From assembly GCA_963780635.1 (NCBI GenBank), contig CAWACW010000024.1:62001-126000 (forward strand): a stretch of DNA of 64,000 bases. Reading direction: 5' to 3'. Of this stretch, positions 45,982 through 55,063 are shown in pieces (position 1 is the first letter of the stretch; each line of letters opens with the position of its first letter). The translations under genes and the position numbers were made by a program. The notes beneath the pieces are model-generated. The model searched no databases and was not told the origin of the DNA. It worked only from the letters and a program-made list of their open reading frames with translations. Source of the stretch: DATEPR01 sp963780635 (GTDB taxonomy: Bacteria > Actinomycetota > Actinomycetes > Mycobacteriales > Pseudonocardiaceae).

Positions 45982-46811
45982 CCGCGCCACTGGCCGGCCG
46001 GACGATGCTGATGTCCGGTGGCAGCAGGGGGATCGGGCTGGCCATCGCGGTGCGCGCGGCGGCGGACGGCGCGAACGTCACGCTGATCGCCAAGACCGAC
46101 CAGCCCGACCCGCGGCTGCCCGGCACGATCCACACCGCCGCGCGGGAGATCGAGGCGGCGGGCGGCACGGTGCTGCCGATCGTCGGCGACGTCCGCGACG
46201 ACGACCAGGTCGCCGCCGCGGTGGCGGCGACCGTGGCGCGGTTCGGCGGTATCGACGTGGTGGTCAACAACGCCTCCGCGATCAACCTGGCCAACATCGG
46301 TGAACTGCCCGCCAAGCGCTACGACCTGATGCTGGACATCAACGCGCGCGGCACGTTCCTGCTCACCTCGCTGGCCCTGCCACACCTGCTGGACTCGGCG
46401 AACCCGCACGTGCTCACGCTGTCGCCGCCGCTGGACCTGGACCGGCGCTGGCTACGCGACCACGCTCCCTACACGGTCAGCAAGTACGCGATGACCATGC
46501 TCACGCTCGGCGTTGCCGAGAAGTACCGGGAACAGGGCGTCGCGGCGAACTGCCTGTGGCCCAGAACGACGATCGCGACGGCCGCGATCCAGAACCTGGT
46601 CGGCGGCGAGGCGGCGATGGCCGTGTCCAGGCGGCCGGAGATCATGGCCGACGCCGCATACCAGGTGCTGGTGCAGAAGGCCGTTGACTACACCGGTCAG
46701 ACCCTGATCGACGAGGACGTGCTGACCGCGGCGGGCATCACCGACTTCGGGCCGTATCGGTACCCTGGAGCCACGGAAGAACAGCTCCAATCGGACATTT
46801 TCCTCAACTGA
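45978..46811 (+). CDS. SDR, HSDL2-like
   Basis: 277 residues. The GTG at 45978 overlaps the FadB-like stop. MSGGSRGIGLAIAVRAA is the NAD(P) motif, VVNNASAINLANI the NNAG region, and YTVSKYAMTMLTLGVAEKYR holds Tyr and Lys. NCLWPRTTIATAAIQNLVG is typical of the hydroxysteroid-dehydrogenase-like 2 group, found in peroxisomal and bacterial lipid metabolism. As third gene of the beta-oxidation operon it may act on a 2- or 3-hydroxyacyl compound or a sterol side-chain intermediate. There is no SCP2 domain, which eukaryotic HSDL2 has. Confidence 0.9.
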   Translation: MTAPLAGRTMLMSGGSRGIGLAIAVRAAADGANVTLIAKTDQPDPRLPGTIHTAAREIEAAGGTVLPIVGDVRDDDQVAAAVAATVARFGGIDVVVNNASAINLANIGELPAKRYDLMLDINARGTFLLTSLALPHLLDSANPHVLTLSPPLDLDRRWLRDHAPYTVSKYAMTMLTLGVAEKYREQGVAANCLWPRTTIATAAIQNLVGGEAAMAVSRRPEIMADAAYQVLVQKAVDYTGQTLIDEDVLTAAGITDFGPYRYPGATEEQLQSDIFLN

Positions 46812-46940
46812 CCGGGGCCTGCCGGGAATCCGTGGTACTTACTCAGGTCTGGCACGGTGCCTGGCAAGGAAACTCTCAGGAAGCAGGAGTGTTCTAGAGA
46901 CATCAACCTCTGGACATACGGGCGATCTGGGAGCAGGGAC

Positions 46941-48692
46941 ATGAGCGAGTTCGATCCGCGGTGGTCGGCAGGCGGCGAGGGTGACCCCGGCCGTCAGGAC
47001 CAGCCTGCCGAGCCCGGCCACCAGGGCAGCTCGAGCCCGCAGGCCGGCGATGCGGGCCAGGGTCAGCCGAACCCCGGCCAGCCGAACCCCGGCCAGCCGG
47101 GTCAGCCCACCCCGGGCTACCCGACGTACCCGGGTTTCTACGGCCAGGCAGGCCAGCAGGGTCAACCCGGCCAGCCCGGTCAGGAGTACCGGCCCGGCCT
47201 CGGTGACCCGTCCCGGACCGACGCGGGTGCCTGGACCGGCTACACCTACCCGGGTGGCTACCCCGGCCAGGGCCCGCAGGGTGACTTCCGTCACACGGCT
47301 CAGTTCGGCCAGCCCGGCTGGTCGCAGCAGCAGAACGGCCAGTGGACCCAGCAGTACCCGCAGTACCAGCCGCACAAGCAGTCCACCCGGCACCCGGTGC
47401 GCTCGGCCGCGATCGCGGTCGGGGCGGTCGGCCTGTCCGTGCTGATCGGCCTGGGCATCGGCCGTCTCGCGTGGCCGTCCGACTCGAACAGCACGGCGTT
47501 GTCCGGTGGCAACCAGAACTTCGGGTCAGCGCAGGCGCCGGGCGGCGGTACGTCCAGCACGTCGATCAACCCGTCGGCCATCGCGGCCAAGGTGAATCCG
47601 GGCCTGGTGGACGTCAACACCGTGCTGGGCTACCAGAACGCGGAGGCCGCGGGCACCGGCATCGTGCTGACCGCCAACGGCGAGATCCTCACCAACAACC
47701 ACGTCGTCGAGGGCGCGACCCAGATCAAGGTCACCGACATCGGCAACAAGAAGACCTACAACGCGCACGTGGTCGGCTACGACCGCACCCAGGACATCGC
47801 GGTGCTGCAGTTGGAGAACGCGTCCGGCCTGCAGACCGAGGCGCTGGGCGACTCGTCCAAGCTCTCGGTGGGCGACGCGGTCGTGGGCATCGGCAACGCG
47901 GGCGGCGCCGGTGGCACGCCCAGTGCAGCGGCGGGCACGGTGACCGCGCTGAACCAGTCCATCACCGCGTCCGACGACTCCAGTGGCGCGTCCGAGAAGT
48001 TGACCGGCCTGATCCAGACCGACGCCAACATCCAGTCCGGTGACTCCGGCGGTTCGCTGGTGAACAGCACGGGCCAGGTCATCGGCGTCGACACGGCGGC
48101 GGCCAGCGGCTTCCAGTTCGGCGGCGGCCAGGGCGGCTCCGGCTCCGACGGGCAGGGCGACGGCGGTGGCTTCGGTGGCTTCGGCCAGGGTGGCTTCGGT
48201 GGCGGCGGCCAGGACGGCAGCGGTGACCAGGGCGGCAGCGGTGACCAGGGCGGCAGTGGCGACCAGGGCAGCAGCCAGCACCAGGGCTTCGCCATCCCGA
48301 TCAACCACGCGATCACCATCGCGCACCAGATCATCGCGGGTTCGGGGTCCTCGACCGTGCACATCGGCCAGACCGCGTTCCTCGGTGTCGGCGTCAACGA
48401 CCCGAGCCAGAGCAACGGTGCCGCAGGCCAGGGCCAGAGCCAGGGCAACGGCAGCAGCGCCACGGGTGCGAACGTCGCGAACGTGGTGCCCGCCGGCCCG
48501 GCCGAGAAGGCGGGCATCGAGCAGGGTGACGTGATCACCTCGGTGAACGGTCAGGACACCGGGTCCGCGACCGCGCTCACCAACCTGATGGACACCCACA
48601 AGCCCGGCGACAAGCTCTCGGTGGGCTTCACCGACAGCACCGGCCAGACCCACACCGTGACGATCGTCCCGATCGCGGGCCCGGTCGGCTGA
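46941..48692 (+). CDS. Membrane-anchored HtrA-type serine protease with PDZ domain
   Basis: 583 residues. A Pro/Gly/Gln-rich cytoplasmic head of about 150 residues, one membrane helix (AAIAVGAVGLSVLIGLGIG, about 155-175), then a trypsin-like domain with catalytic His in LTNNHVVEGA, Asp in DRTQDIAVLQL and Ser in IQSGDSGGSLVN. A long Gly-rich insert with repeated GSGDQGGSGDQG lies between Ser and the last strand (FAIPINHAITI). The PDZ domain starts near residue 478 (FLGVGVND). Extracytoplasmic quality control is the expected role, as for mycobacterial PepD/HtrA. The ATG at 46941 (MSEFDPRWSAGG) is preferred. An MprAB-like pair lies 14 kb away. Confidence 0.92.
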   Translation: MSEFDPRWSAGGEGDPGRQDQPAEPGHQGSSSPQAGDAGQGQPNPGQPNPGQPGQPTPGYPTYPGFYGQAGQQGQPGQPGQEYRPGLGDPSRTDAGAWTGYTYPGGYPGQGPQGDFRHTAQFGQPGWSQQQNGQWTQQYPQYQPHKQSTRHPVRSAAIAVGAVGLSVLIGLGIGRLAWPSDSNSTALSGGNQNFGSAQAPGGGTSSTSINPSAIAAKVNPGLVDVNTVLGYQNAEAAGTGIVLTANGEILTNNHVVEGATQIKVTDIGNKKTYNAHVVGYDRTQDIAVLQLENASGLQTEALGDSSKLSVGDAVVGIGNAGGAGGTPSAAAGTVTALNQSITASDDSSGASEKLTGLIQTDANIQSGDSGGSLVNSTGQVIGVDTAAASGFQFGGGQGGSGSDGQGDGGGFGGFGQGGFGGGGQDGSGDQGGSGDQGGSGDQGSSQHQGFAIPINHAITIAHQIIAGSGSSTVHIGQTAFLGVGVNDPSQSNGAAGQGQSQGNGSSATGANVANVVPAGPAEKAGIEQGDVITSVNGQDTGSATALTNLMDTHKPGDKLSVGFTDSTGQTHTVTIVPIAGPVG

Positions 48693-48716
48693 CCCCAGAC
48701 CACCCTCCAGGAGAAG

Positions 48717-48741
48717 GCCCCTGCCGCCGAACGGCAGGGGC
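48717..48741. terminator. Bidirectional terminator
   Basis: Stem GCCCCTGCCG with CGGCAGGGGC, 10 bp, around CCGAA, between the HtrA and FAD-monooxygenase stops. Confidence 0.8.
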
Positions 48742-48757
48742 TTCCTCGCATCCGGGG

Positions 48758-49897
48758 TCAGTAGTCCTTGAGGATGATGTCGGAGGCGAGGTCGTCGGCC
48801 ATCCTGAGCATCAGCTTCAGCATGAACCGCGACCGGAACATCGCGTTGCGCAACCACATCCGGGTCCGGCTGCCCGGTGCCAGGAACGGGCCCGCGTTGC
48901 CCTTCTCGGACACCTTCGCGTAGGCGCGGAACTGATCCTCGTACGCCTGGAAGCCCACCCGGTGGTCGCCGTTCGCGGCCATCAGTTCGCCCGCCAGGAC
49001 GTACGCGCCGACGATCGCCAACCCGGTGCCGAAGCCGCCCAGCGTGTTGCCGTACGCGGCATCGCCCAGCAGCACGACCCGGCCGTCGGAGTACCGGTCC
49101 ACCCGGACACGGCTGATCGAGTCCAGGTAGAACTCCGTCGCGTCGGGTACCTGCGCGAGCAGTTCCGGTAGCCGCCAGCCGCCGTCCTGGTAGTGCGCCA
49201 GCAGTTGCTTCTTCTGCTGGTCGGTGTCGTAGCGGTCGTAGTCCAGCGGCGGCGACGCGAACACGAAGAACGCCTGCGCTTTGCGGCCGCCCACCGTGAC
49301 CATCCGGCCGGGCTCGTTGTACATCACGGCGTCGCCGTCCGACGCGCCCAGCTCGGCCAGCGCGTAGTAGTAGCCGTTGTGGTGCACGTAGTCCGACTCG
49401 GGGCCGAACGCCAGCCGCCGCACGTTCGAGTGGATGCCGTCGGCCCCGACGACGATGTCGAACGTCCGCGGCGCACCGCGTTCGAAGGTCACGTGCACGC
49501 CGTTCGCGGTCTCGGTCAGGGCCGTGATCGACTCGCCGAACAGGTACTCGCAGTCGTCCCTGGTCCGCTCGTACAGCAGCGCGGCGAGGTCGCCACGGCG
49601 GATCTCCATCTCGCCACCGGTGAACTCGCCGGGGATCACGGTGAGCCGCTTGCCGTCCGCGTCGACCACGACCGTGTCGCGGCCACCGGTCTGCCTGCGC
49701 CGGACCTCGTCCAGGATGCCCATCCGCTCCAGCACGGTCCGGTGTGTGTCGCCCTTGAAGTCGACGGCCTGACCGCCGGAGCGCAGCGCGGCGGTCTTCT
49801 CCACGACGCTGACGGTGCAGCCGTAGCGGTTGAGCCAGTAGGCGAGCGCCGGGCCCGCGATGCTCGCGCCGGAGATGAGGACTGTCAGGTTTCGCAT
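48758..49897 (-). CDS. FAD-dependent monooxygenase (PHBH-fold)
   Basis: 379 residues. VLISGASIAGPALAYWLNRYG is the N-terminal FAD motif, VVGADGIHSNVRRLAFG the DG motif and VVLLGDAAYGNTLGGFGTG the GD motif of class A flavoprotein aromatic hydroxylases. The group includes TetX-like and anthracycline/pesticide hydroxylases. No partner biosynthetic genes surround it, so the substrate is open; the adjacent AfsR-like regulator could control it. The N-terminus starts close to the glycine motif, so the cytoplasmic enzyme has no leader. Confidence 0.9.
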   Translation of the reverse strand: MRNLTVLISGASIAGPALAYWLNRYGCTVSVVEKTAALRSGGQAVDFKGDTHRTVLERMGILDEVRRRQTGGRDTVVVDADGKRLTVIPGEFTGGEMEIRRGDLAALLYERTRDDCEYLFGESITALTETANGVHVTFERGAPRTFDIVVGADGIHSNVRRLAFGPESDYVHHNGYYYALAELGASDGDAVMYNEPGRMVTVGGRKAQAFFVFASPPLDYDRYDTDQQKKQLLAHYQDGGWRLPELLAQVPDATEFYLDSISRVRVDRYSDGRVVLLGDAAYGNTLGGFGTGLAIVGAYVLAGELMAANGDHRVGFQAYEDQFRAYAKVSEKGNAGPFLAPGSRTRMWLRNAMFRSRFMLKLMLRMADDLASDIILKDY

Positions 49898-49949
49898 GTC
49901 CGGCAGCGTCGGGCCGGAGGCTGACCGACCACCGACAGTCCGCTGACAG

Positions 49950-52934
49950 TCAGCCCTCGATGCCGTCCAGTGCTGTCAGCGCCTCGTCCCTGGACATCGC
50001 GACACCCCGCGCGTAGGCGTCGGCGAACGCGCCCGGACCGATGAGCTCGCCGGCCCGGGCGGCCGTCGTGGCCACGTCCGGATCGCCCGCGACGGCCGTA
50101 CCGCGCAGCGCGACCGCGATCCCGAGCAGCAGCGCGGCCCGCTCACCGGACACGGCACCGGCGAGCCCCTCGACGGCGGCCGCGAGATCCGGTGCCACGA
50201 AAGACTTCCGCGCCACCGTGACGGCTTCGCGATGCCAGTCCAGCGACGGCTCTGCGCCTGCCTCGGCCAACCGTCCCGATGCGGTGCACGCGTGCGACCG
50301 CGTGGACACGCTGGTGTAGTCGACGGCGTCCGTGCCGGCCAGTGTCCGTCCCACCAGCTCAGCGGCCTCGGCGTGGTCGCCGCGCAGCCGCGCGATCTCG
50401 GCCAGCCCCAGGTCGATCTCGGGCGTCGCGGCCAGCCCGGCCTTCGCGCTCAGCTCGGCCGCGCGCCGGTAGTCGGCCGCGGCGGCGTCCGGTTCGCCCT
50501 GCCGGACCAGTGCGGAGGCCCGATGAACCAGCAGGTCGGCGCACTCCTCCAGCGCACCCAGTCGCTCCTCCAGCGCGAGCGCCTCGGTCCACAGGTCGTG
50601 CGCGCGCCGCCACTCGCCGCGCCAGCCGGCCACCAGGGCGAGACCGTCGAGCGCCTGCGCGATGCCCCACCGCTCGCCGGCCCCGCGGAACGCCGCCAGC
50701 ACGGCCTCCAGCTCCCGCTCACCGTCGGCGGTCCGACCGCCCAGCACAGCGATCAGGCCGACGCCGAGCCGTTCGAGCGCTACGTTCCACGGATCGGCAG
50801 CCAGCAGCCAACCGGCCTCGGCGGCATCGTCCGGCGGCCCCACTGTCATCGCCCAGAGGGCGAGGCCGAACGGGTACCGCAGCGGACCCCGCGCTGCCTT
50901 GATGATCCGGTCGGCCCGCTCCCAGTGCTCCGCAGCGGCCCTCGGCACGGCGTGCACCACACACGCGACGTACTCCTCGTCCAATCCGGCGGGCACGTCG
51001 TCCAACAGGGCGGCCGCGGCAGGGCCTGCCTGGCTGCGGCGCCCACTGAGCCACCAGTAGGCGGCCAGCGCGGCGACCAGTTCGGCCCCGGTCGCGTGGT
51101 CGCCGGTGACGGACCAGTCCAGCGCTGCCATCAGGTTGCCGTGCTCCGCGGACAGCGTGGCCAGCCAGTCGAGCTGCTCCGCGCGGCGCAGGTGTGGATC
51201 GGCGCGGCGGGCGAGGTCGAGGTGGTAGCGGGCGTGGGCACGGTACAGCGACTGCTGCTCGTCGGGCGGCAGCTGTTGCAGGCAGTGCAGCCGGATCGTC
51301 TCCAGCATCCGGTAGCGGGTGCCGTCGGTGGCCACCAGCGACTGGTCGACCAGGTCGGCGAGCAGGTCGTCGGCGTCCTTGACACCGCACACGGCCTCGA
51401 CGGCGGCCAGCGGGGCGCCACCGGTGAACACGGCGAACCGCCGGGCCAGCAGTTGCTCAGCGGGTGTCAGCAGCTCCCAGCTCCACTCCACGACGGCCCG
51501 CAGCGTGCGGTGCCGTTCGGCGGCGGTCCGATCGCCCCGGGACAGCAGCCGGAAGCGGCCGTGCTCGGCGAGCCGGGTGCTGATCTCGGCGACGCCGAAC
51601 TGCCGCAACCGGGCCGCGGCCAGCTCGATGGCCAGCGGCAGCCCGTCGAGCGCGGCGCAGATCTCGGCGACGGTCGCGCGATTGTCGTCGGTCACCGCGA
51701 ACCCGGGCCGGACGGCGGCGGCCCGCTCGGCGAACAGCCGGACCGAGTCGCCGTCGACGTCCAGCGGGGCAAGGGGGAGCAGCGTCTCACCGGTCAGCCC
51801 CAGCGGCGCGCGGCTGGTCGCGAGCACGGTCAGGTCAGGGCAGTCGGCGAGCAGGGTGCGCACGAGGGGTGCGACGTCGTCGATCAGGTGCTCGCAGTTG
51901 TCCAGGACGAGCGTCTCGGCGTCGAGCGCGGCGACAAGTCGCTGCACCGGATTGGTCGAGGTGGCCTGGAAACCGGACTCGCGCACGCCCAGCGCGGCCA
52001 GCACGGCCTGCGGCACCTGACCGTGCACCGTGGACAGATCCACGAAGCAGGCGGTCCGATCGCGCCGGCGCACCCACTCGACCGCCAACCGGGTCTTGCC
52101 AGTGCCACCTGGCCCGAGGATCGTGACGAGTCTGTTGCCCCGCAACAGATCCAGCCGTTCGAGTTCGGCACCACGACCGACGAAACCGGTCAACGTAGCG
52201 GGCACGCCGCGACGCACGGGCTGCTCGGCGCGCAGGATGGCCAGGTGTACGGCGGCCAGTTCGGGCGACGGATCGGCGCCCAGCTCGCCGGCCAGGAGAC
52301 CGCGGACGTCCTCGTACTCGGCGAGGGCCTCGGCCTGTCGGCCCGCAGCGGTGAGGGCGCGCATGAGCTGGCCGCGCAGCCGTTCCCGCAGCGGGTGGGC
52401 GGTGACGAGGGCACGGAGTTCGGCGATCTGGGCGCCGTCGGGCAGCGCCAGCTCGGCCTCGACGAGATCCTCGGTCGCGGCCAGCCGTAACTCGTCCCAC
52501 CGGGTGGTGTCGGCGTGTGGGAGGTCGACCAGGGCGGTGCCGCGCCACAACCCGAGCGCGTCCCGCAGGATGGTCGCGGCACGACCGTGGTCGTCGGCGG
52601 CGAGCAACCGGCGCCCGTCCCGAGCCCACTGCTCGAACTGGTGCAGGTCCACGTCTTCGGGGGCCACGGCGAGCCGGTAACCACCGGCGTCGAGCTCGAT
52701 GAGGTCGGCACCCAGGCTGCGCCGCAACCGGGAAACCTGTGCCTGTACGGCGTTCGCGGCCCCGGCGGGCGGGTCGTCACCGTACTGGGCGACGATCAGC
52801 CGCTCGACACTCACCGGCCGCCCGGCGTGCACCAAGAGAAGGACGAGCAGCGCGCGCGGCCGGGGTCCACCCACGGCGACGGGGGTGCCGTCGGGTGACG
52901 ACACCTCCAGTGGTCCGAGGATCCGAAAACGCAT
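49950..52934 (-). CDS. AfsR/SARP-family regulator with NB-ARC and TPR parts
   Basis: 994 residues. An OmpR-type DNA-binding domain (MRFRILGPLEVSSPDGTPVA...), a bacterial transcriptional activation domain with TPR-like helices to about residue 245, an NB-ARC ATPase with the P-loop ILGPGGTGKTRLAVEW (about 268-283) and VLDNCEHLIDD as Walker B, then a long helical TPR-like tail. This is the layout of AfsR-type activators of secondary metabolism. The monooxygenase gene lies 52 bp downstream on the same strand and may be a target. The start at 52934 is the family-typical N-terminus. Confidence 0.94.
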   Translation of the reverse strand: MRFRILGPLEVSSPDGTPVAVGGPRPRALLVLLLVHAGRPVSVERLIVAQYGDDPPAGAANAVQAQVSRLRRSLGADLIELDAGGYRLAVAPEDVDLHQFEQWARDGRRLLAADDHGRAATILRDALGLWRGTALVDLPHADTTRWDELRLAATEDLVEAELALPDGAQIAELRALVTAHPLRERLRGQLMRALTAAGRQAEALAEYEDVRGLLAGELGADPSPELAAVHLAILRAEQPVRRGVPATLTGFVGRGAELERLDLLRGNRLVTILGPGGTGKTRLAVEWVRRRDRTACFVDLSTVHGQVPQAVLAALGVRESGFQATSTNPVQRLVAALDAETLVLDNCEHLIDDVAPLVRTLLADCPDLTVLATSRAPLGLTGETLLPLAPLDVDGDSVRLFAERAAAVRPGFAVTDDNRATVAEICAALDGLPLAIELAAARLRQFGVAEISTRLAEHGRFRLLSRGDRTAAERHRTLRAVVEWSWELLTPAEQLLARRFAVFTGGAPLAAVEAVCGVKDADDLLADLVDQSLVATDGTRYRMLETIRLHCLQQLPPDEQQSLYRAHARYHLDLARRADPHLRRAEQLDWLATLSAEHGNLMAALDWSVTGDHATGAELVAALAAYWWLSGRRSQAGPAAAALLDDVPAGLDEEYVACVVHAVPRAAAEHWERADRIIKAARGPLRYPFGLALWAMTVGPPDDAAEAGWLLAADPWNVALERLGVGLIAVLGGRTADGERELEAVLAAFRGAGERWGIAQALDGLALVAGWRGEWRRAHDLWTEALALEERLGALEECADLLVHRASALVRQGEPDAAAADYRRAAELSAKAGLAATPEIDLGLAEIARLRGDHAEAAELVGRTLAGTDAVDYTSVSTRSHACTASGRLAEAGAEPSLDWHREAVTVARKSFVAPDLAAAVEGLAGAVSGERAALLLGIAVALRGTAVAGDPDVATTAARAGELIGPGAFADAYARGVAMSRDEALTALDGIEG

Positions 52935-52964
52935 GATTCGTCGGACAGTAGTCGGTTTGGCCGG

Positions 52965-53393
52965 TCAGCGGGTGGGGGGCTGAAGTCCCTCGATGATCCG
53001 CCGGACGCCGGCCATGATGTCGGTGGCGACGTCGTCCAGTCGATGGTTCGTCGAATCAATTCGCTCAAGGTGATCGTTGATCTGCCGCAGCTCGTTCTCG
53101 ATCACGGTGAGCCTGCCGGGCACGTCCTTTTCGGAGGTGACGACGGGATCACCGACGCGCGGCGGCGGGTATCCCTTGAGGATCGCGTCGAGATGGTTCG
53201 AGTGCCAGCCGAGGGCCTGCGAGAGTGCGACGAGGGTGCGTTCGCTGCGGTGGCGTTGCACCGTGTTGTGCTGGATCTCGCCGACGATGGCCTTGGACAC
53301 GCGGGAGCGCTCGATGAGTTGGCGCTGGCTCAGCGAGAGTTCCACCATCCGGTCGGTGATCGCCCGCGAGACCGCTGCCCAGTCGTCCGTCAC
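52965..53393 (-). CDS. XRE-family helix-turn-helix protein
   Basis: 142 residues. LSQRQLIERSRVSKAIVGEI and the following helices to LSQALGW form a Cro/C1-type DNA-binding domain. After a linker, RLTVIENELRQINDHLERID is a likely coiled coil for dimerisation. It starts at 53393 and lies 31 bp upstream of the AfsR-like gene on the same strand, so it may be in one transcript. An AT-richer intergenic region with an inverted repeat lies in front. Confidence 0.88.
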   Translation of the reverse strand: MTDDWAAVSRAITDRMVELSLSQRQLIERSRVSKAIVGEIQHNTVQRHRSERTLVALSQALGWHSNHLDAILKGYPPPRVGDPVVTSEKDVPGRLTVIENELRQINDHLERIDSTNHRLDDVATDIMAGVRRIIEGLQPPTR

Positions 53394-53485
53394 CCATTCC
53401 TCCGCGCTCCGCGTTGCAGCAGAGAGTAGCGCGAAAGCAATGCGTATGAAATTATCCGAATAACCAGGATGAAATTAGACGAGCC

Positions 53486-53512
53486 AATATCGACCCCTGT
53501 TGGATCGATATT
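53486..53512. promoter_or_regulatory. Inverted repeat in an AT-rich divergent region
   Basis: AATATCGA (53486-53493) and TCGATATT (53505-53512) are perfect arms around 11 bases, in the 326 bp between the XRE gene and the small membrane protein gene. The stretch 53440-53600 is markedly less GC-rich than its surroundings. The XRE protein is the natural candidate to bind it. The rest of the gap shows no gene. Confidence 0.5.
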
Positions 53513-53719
53513 AACCGACCATTGTTTGCCTATCCGGGAACTGCGCTACACAAATGTGTGAAGAGTTCTCTCCGTGCTGATCGAATCAGCCCAGGAATAA
53601 GCGCCCGCGCTGCCCGATGTCCGGATTCGGCGGCCCTTGTCGCGGCGGTGGAGGCGTGCTCTACTGCCGCGGCTCAAGGCGCTCATAGGGTTGATCCGAA
53701 CAGGTGAGGAATTGCGACA

Positions 53720-53953
53720 ATGGCAACGTACGTGATCAGGACGTGGCTGCGGTGGCTCGCGGCATTCGTGCTTGCGGTGGCGGGGGAGCGATTGTTGCTG
53801 GGGATGACGTGGTCATTCTTCGCGGCCGGCGTACTGACGTCGGTGACGTTCACGGCACTGACCGCGATGCTGTACTCGGATTGGCGAGCGACCCGAGTGC
53901 ACTGCCCGCGCTGTGCCAGCCGACGGCGCGACTACTGGCCCGGTGGCAGGTGA
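53720..53953 (+). CDS. Small membrane protein with a zinc-ribbon-like tail
   Basis: 77 residues. Two hydrophobic segments, TWLRWLAAFVLAVAGERLLL and WSFFAAGVLTSVTFTALTAML, then a basic cytoplasmic tail with CPRCASRRRDYW, a single CxxC pair. AGGTGAGGAATTG lies before the ATG. The last 22 bp overlap the 3' end of the convergent methyltransferase gene, so transcripts of the two overlap. I recognise no family. It is divergent from the XRE regulator, which could control it. Confidence 0.6.
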   Translation: MATYVIRTWLRWLAAFVLAVAGERLLLGMTWSFFAAGVLTSVTFTALTAMLYSDWRATRVHCPRCASRRRDYWPGGR

Positions 53954-54675
53954 TAGACGGAGACGTGCGACGTCGACTCGGCGGTGAATTCGGCTCCGGT
54001 CCAGTCAGCGTGCCGGGTCTCGAGTTCGAAGCCGGCCAGCTGGGCCATGAGGTCGAGTTCGGCGGGCCAGACGTAGCGATGCGGGCTGCGAAACACGCGG
54101 GCCCGGGTGGACTCGTCGAACGTGAAATGATGCGACACGAGGTGCTGGTGCAGGACGTCGTAGGTGTCCAGGCCGAGATAACCGGGCGTCGACCGGAAGA
54201 CGACGGCGTCCTGGCCCGGCGGGAGCCTGCGCAGGTCGGGCACCTCAAGCTCGATCACGAACCGGCCACCCGGGGTGAGGTGGCGAGCGGCATTGCGGAA
54301 GCAGGCGACCTGCTCGGCCTGGGTGAGCAAGTTGGAGATCGTGTTGTAGACGAGGTAGACGAGCGTGTACGTCCCGGGCGCGGTGGCGGTGGCCATGTCG
54401 CCGACGACGACCGGGATGGTCGCCTCGTCCGCCTTGGTACGCAGCCGATCGAGCATCGGCCGAGACATCTCGATCCCGCTGACGGACACACCACGCTCCG
54501 CCAGCGGCACAGCAACGCGCCCGGTGCCAACGGCGAACTCAAGCGCCCGTCCACCGCCAGCGAGTCCGGCGAGGCGATCCACGGTCGGCCCGAGCACGTC
54601 GGAAGCGAACATCCCAGTACCCGGCGTGTCATAACCCTGCGCAGCGTCAGCGTCCCAGATCTCCTCTTGGCGCAT
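53932..54675 (-). CDS. Class I SAM-dependent methyltransferase
   Basis: 247 residues. LAGGGRALEFAVGTGRVAVPL is motif I (SAM binding), GVSVSGIEMSRPMLDRLR motif post-I, and VVVGDMATATAPGTYTLVYL motif II/III. Typical of small-molecule methyltransferases; the methyl acceptor is not evident. The ATG at 54675 (MRQEEIWDADAAQGYD) is where family similarity begins; a further in-frame ATG at 54687 is possible, and codons up to 54828 look non-coding. Its 3' end overlaps the small membrane protein gene by 22 bp. Confidence 0.9.
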   Translation of the reverse strand: MRQEEIWDADAAQGYDTPGTGMFASDVLGPTVDRLAGLAGGGRALEFAVGTGRVAVPLAERGVSVSGIEMSRPMLDRLRTKADEATIPVVVGDMATATAPGTYTLVYLVYNTISNLLTQAEQVACFRNAARHLTPGGRFVIELEVPDLRRLPPGQDAVVFRSTPGYLGLDTYDVLHQHLVSHHFTFDESTRARVFRSPHRYVWPAELDLMAQLAGFELETRHADWTGAEFTAESTSHVSVYHLPPGQ

Positions 54676-54855
54676 GCCGCTCACCATCGCCGTGGACCCT
54701 CGCACTGTCCACCGATTTGCCGCCGCGAGCCGCCGCCGCGAGTGCCACCATCGGCCCAGGCGCTGACGGGAACGCCTTCGGCGGTGGCGATGCCTGGCGG
54801 AGCCGGGCCCGCTATGTGAAGGCTGCACGGAGGCCGTGACGGGTGTCAGCCATAC

Positions 54856-54897
54856 ACAACGGCTCTGACCGGTATTGCTGGTGGTCAGAGCCGTTGT
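54856..54897 (-). terminator. Terminator of the tRNA-Arg gene
   Basis: A perfect 15-bp stem, ACAACGGCTCTGACC with GGTCAGAGCCGTTGT, around a 12-base loop starts 16 bp past the tRNA 3' end. Confidence 0.85.
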
Positions 54898-54912
54898 TCA
54901 CCCGGTGAAAGG

Positions 54913-54988
54913 TGGTGCCCCCGGCAGGAATCGAACCTGCGACCTGCGGTTTAGGAAACCGTCGCTCTATCCCCTGAGCTACGGGGGC
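54913..54988 (-). tRNA. tRNA-Arg (anticodon CCU)
   Basis: 76 bases on the minus strand. Acceptor stem GCCCCCG/CGGGGGC, T-arm with GGTTCGAATCC, D-arm with TAGCTCAGGGGATAGAGC, and anticodon loop TTCCTAA give anticodon CCU, which reads AGG. The CCA end is encoded. The base at 27-43 of the anticodon stem is a mismatch (A-C); the other four pairs hold. Confidence 0.95.
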
Positions 54989-55063
54989 CTTCCGTCAACG
55001 TTCGCCCAGCTTAGCGGGCGTATGTAGTTGGTTGGGCGCCGGGCTGAACGAGCTGGTTGGCGA

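Noticed and set aside
48758..52934. Secondary-metabolite cluster (AfsR-like regulator plus FAD monooxygenase)
   Set aside because: No PKS, NRPS, terpene synthase, RiPP or tailoring set surrounds the pair; two genes are not enough to call a cluster.
54913..54988. tRNA as an integration site for a mobile island
   Set aside because: No integrase gene and no repeated tRNA 3' end within the window.
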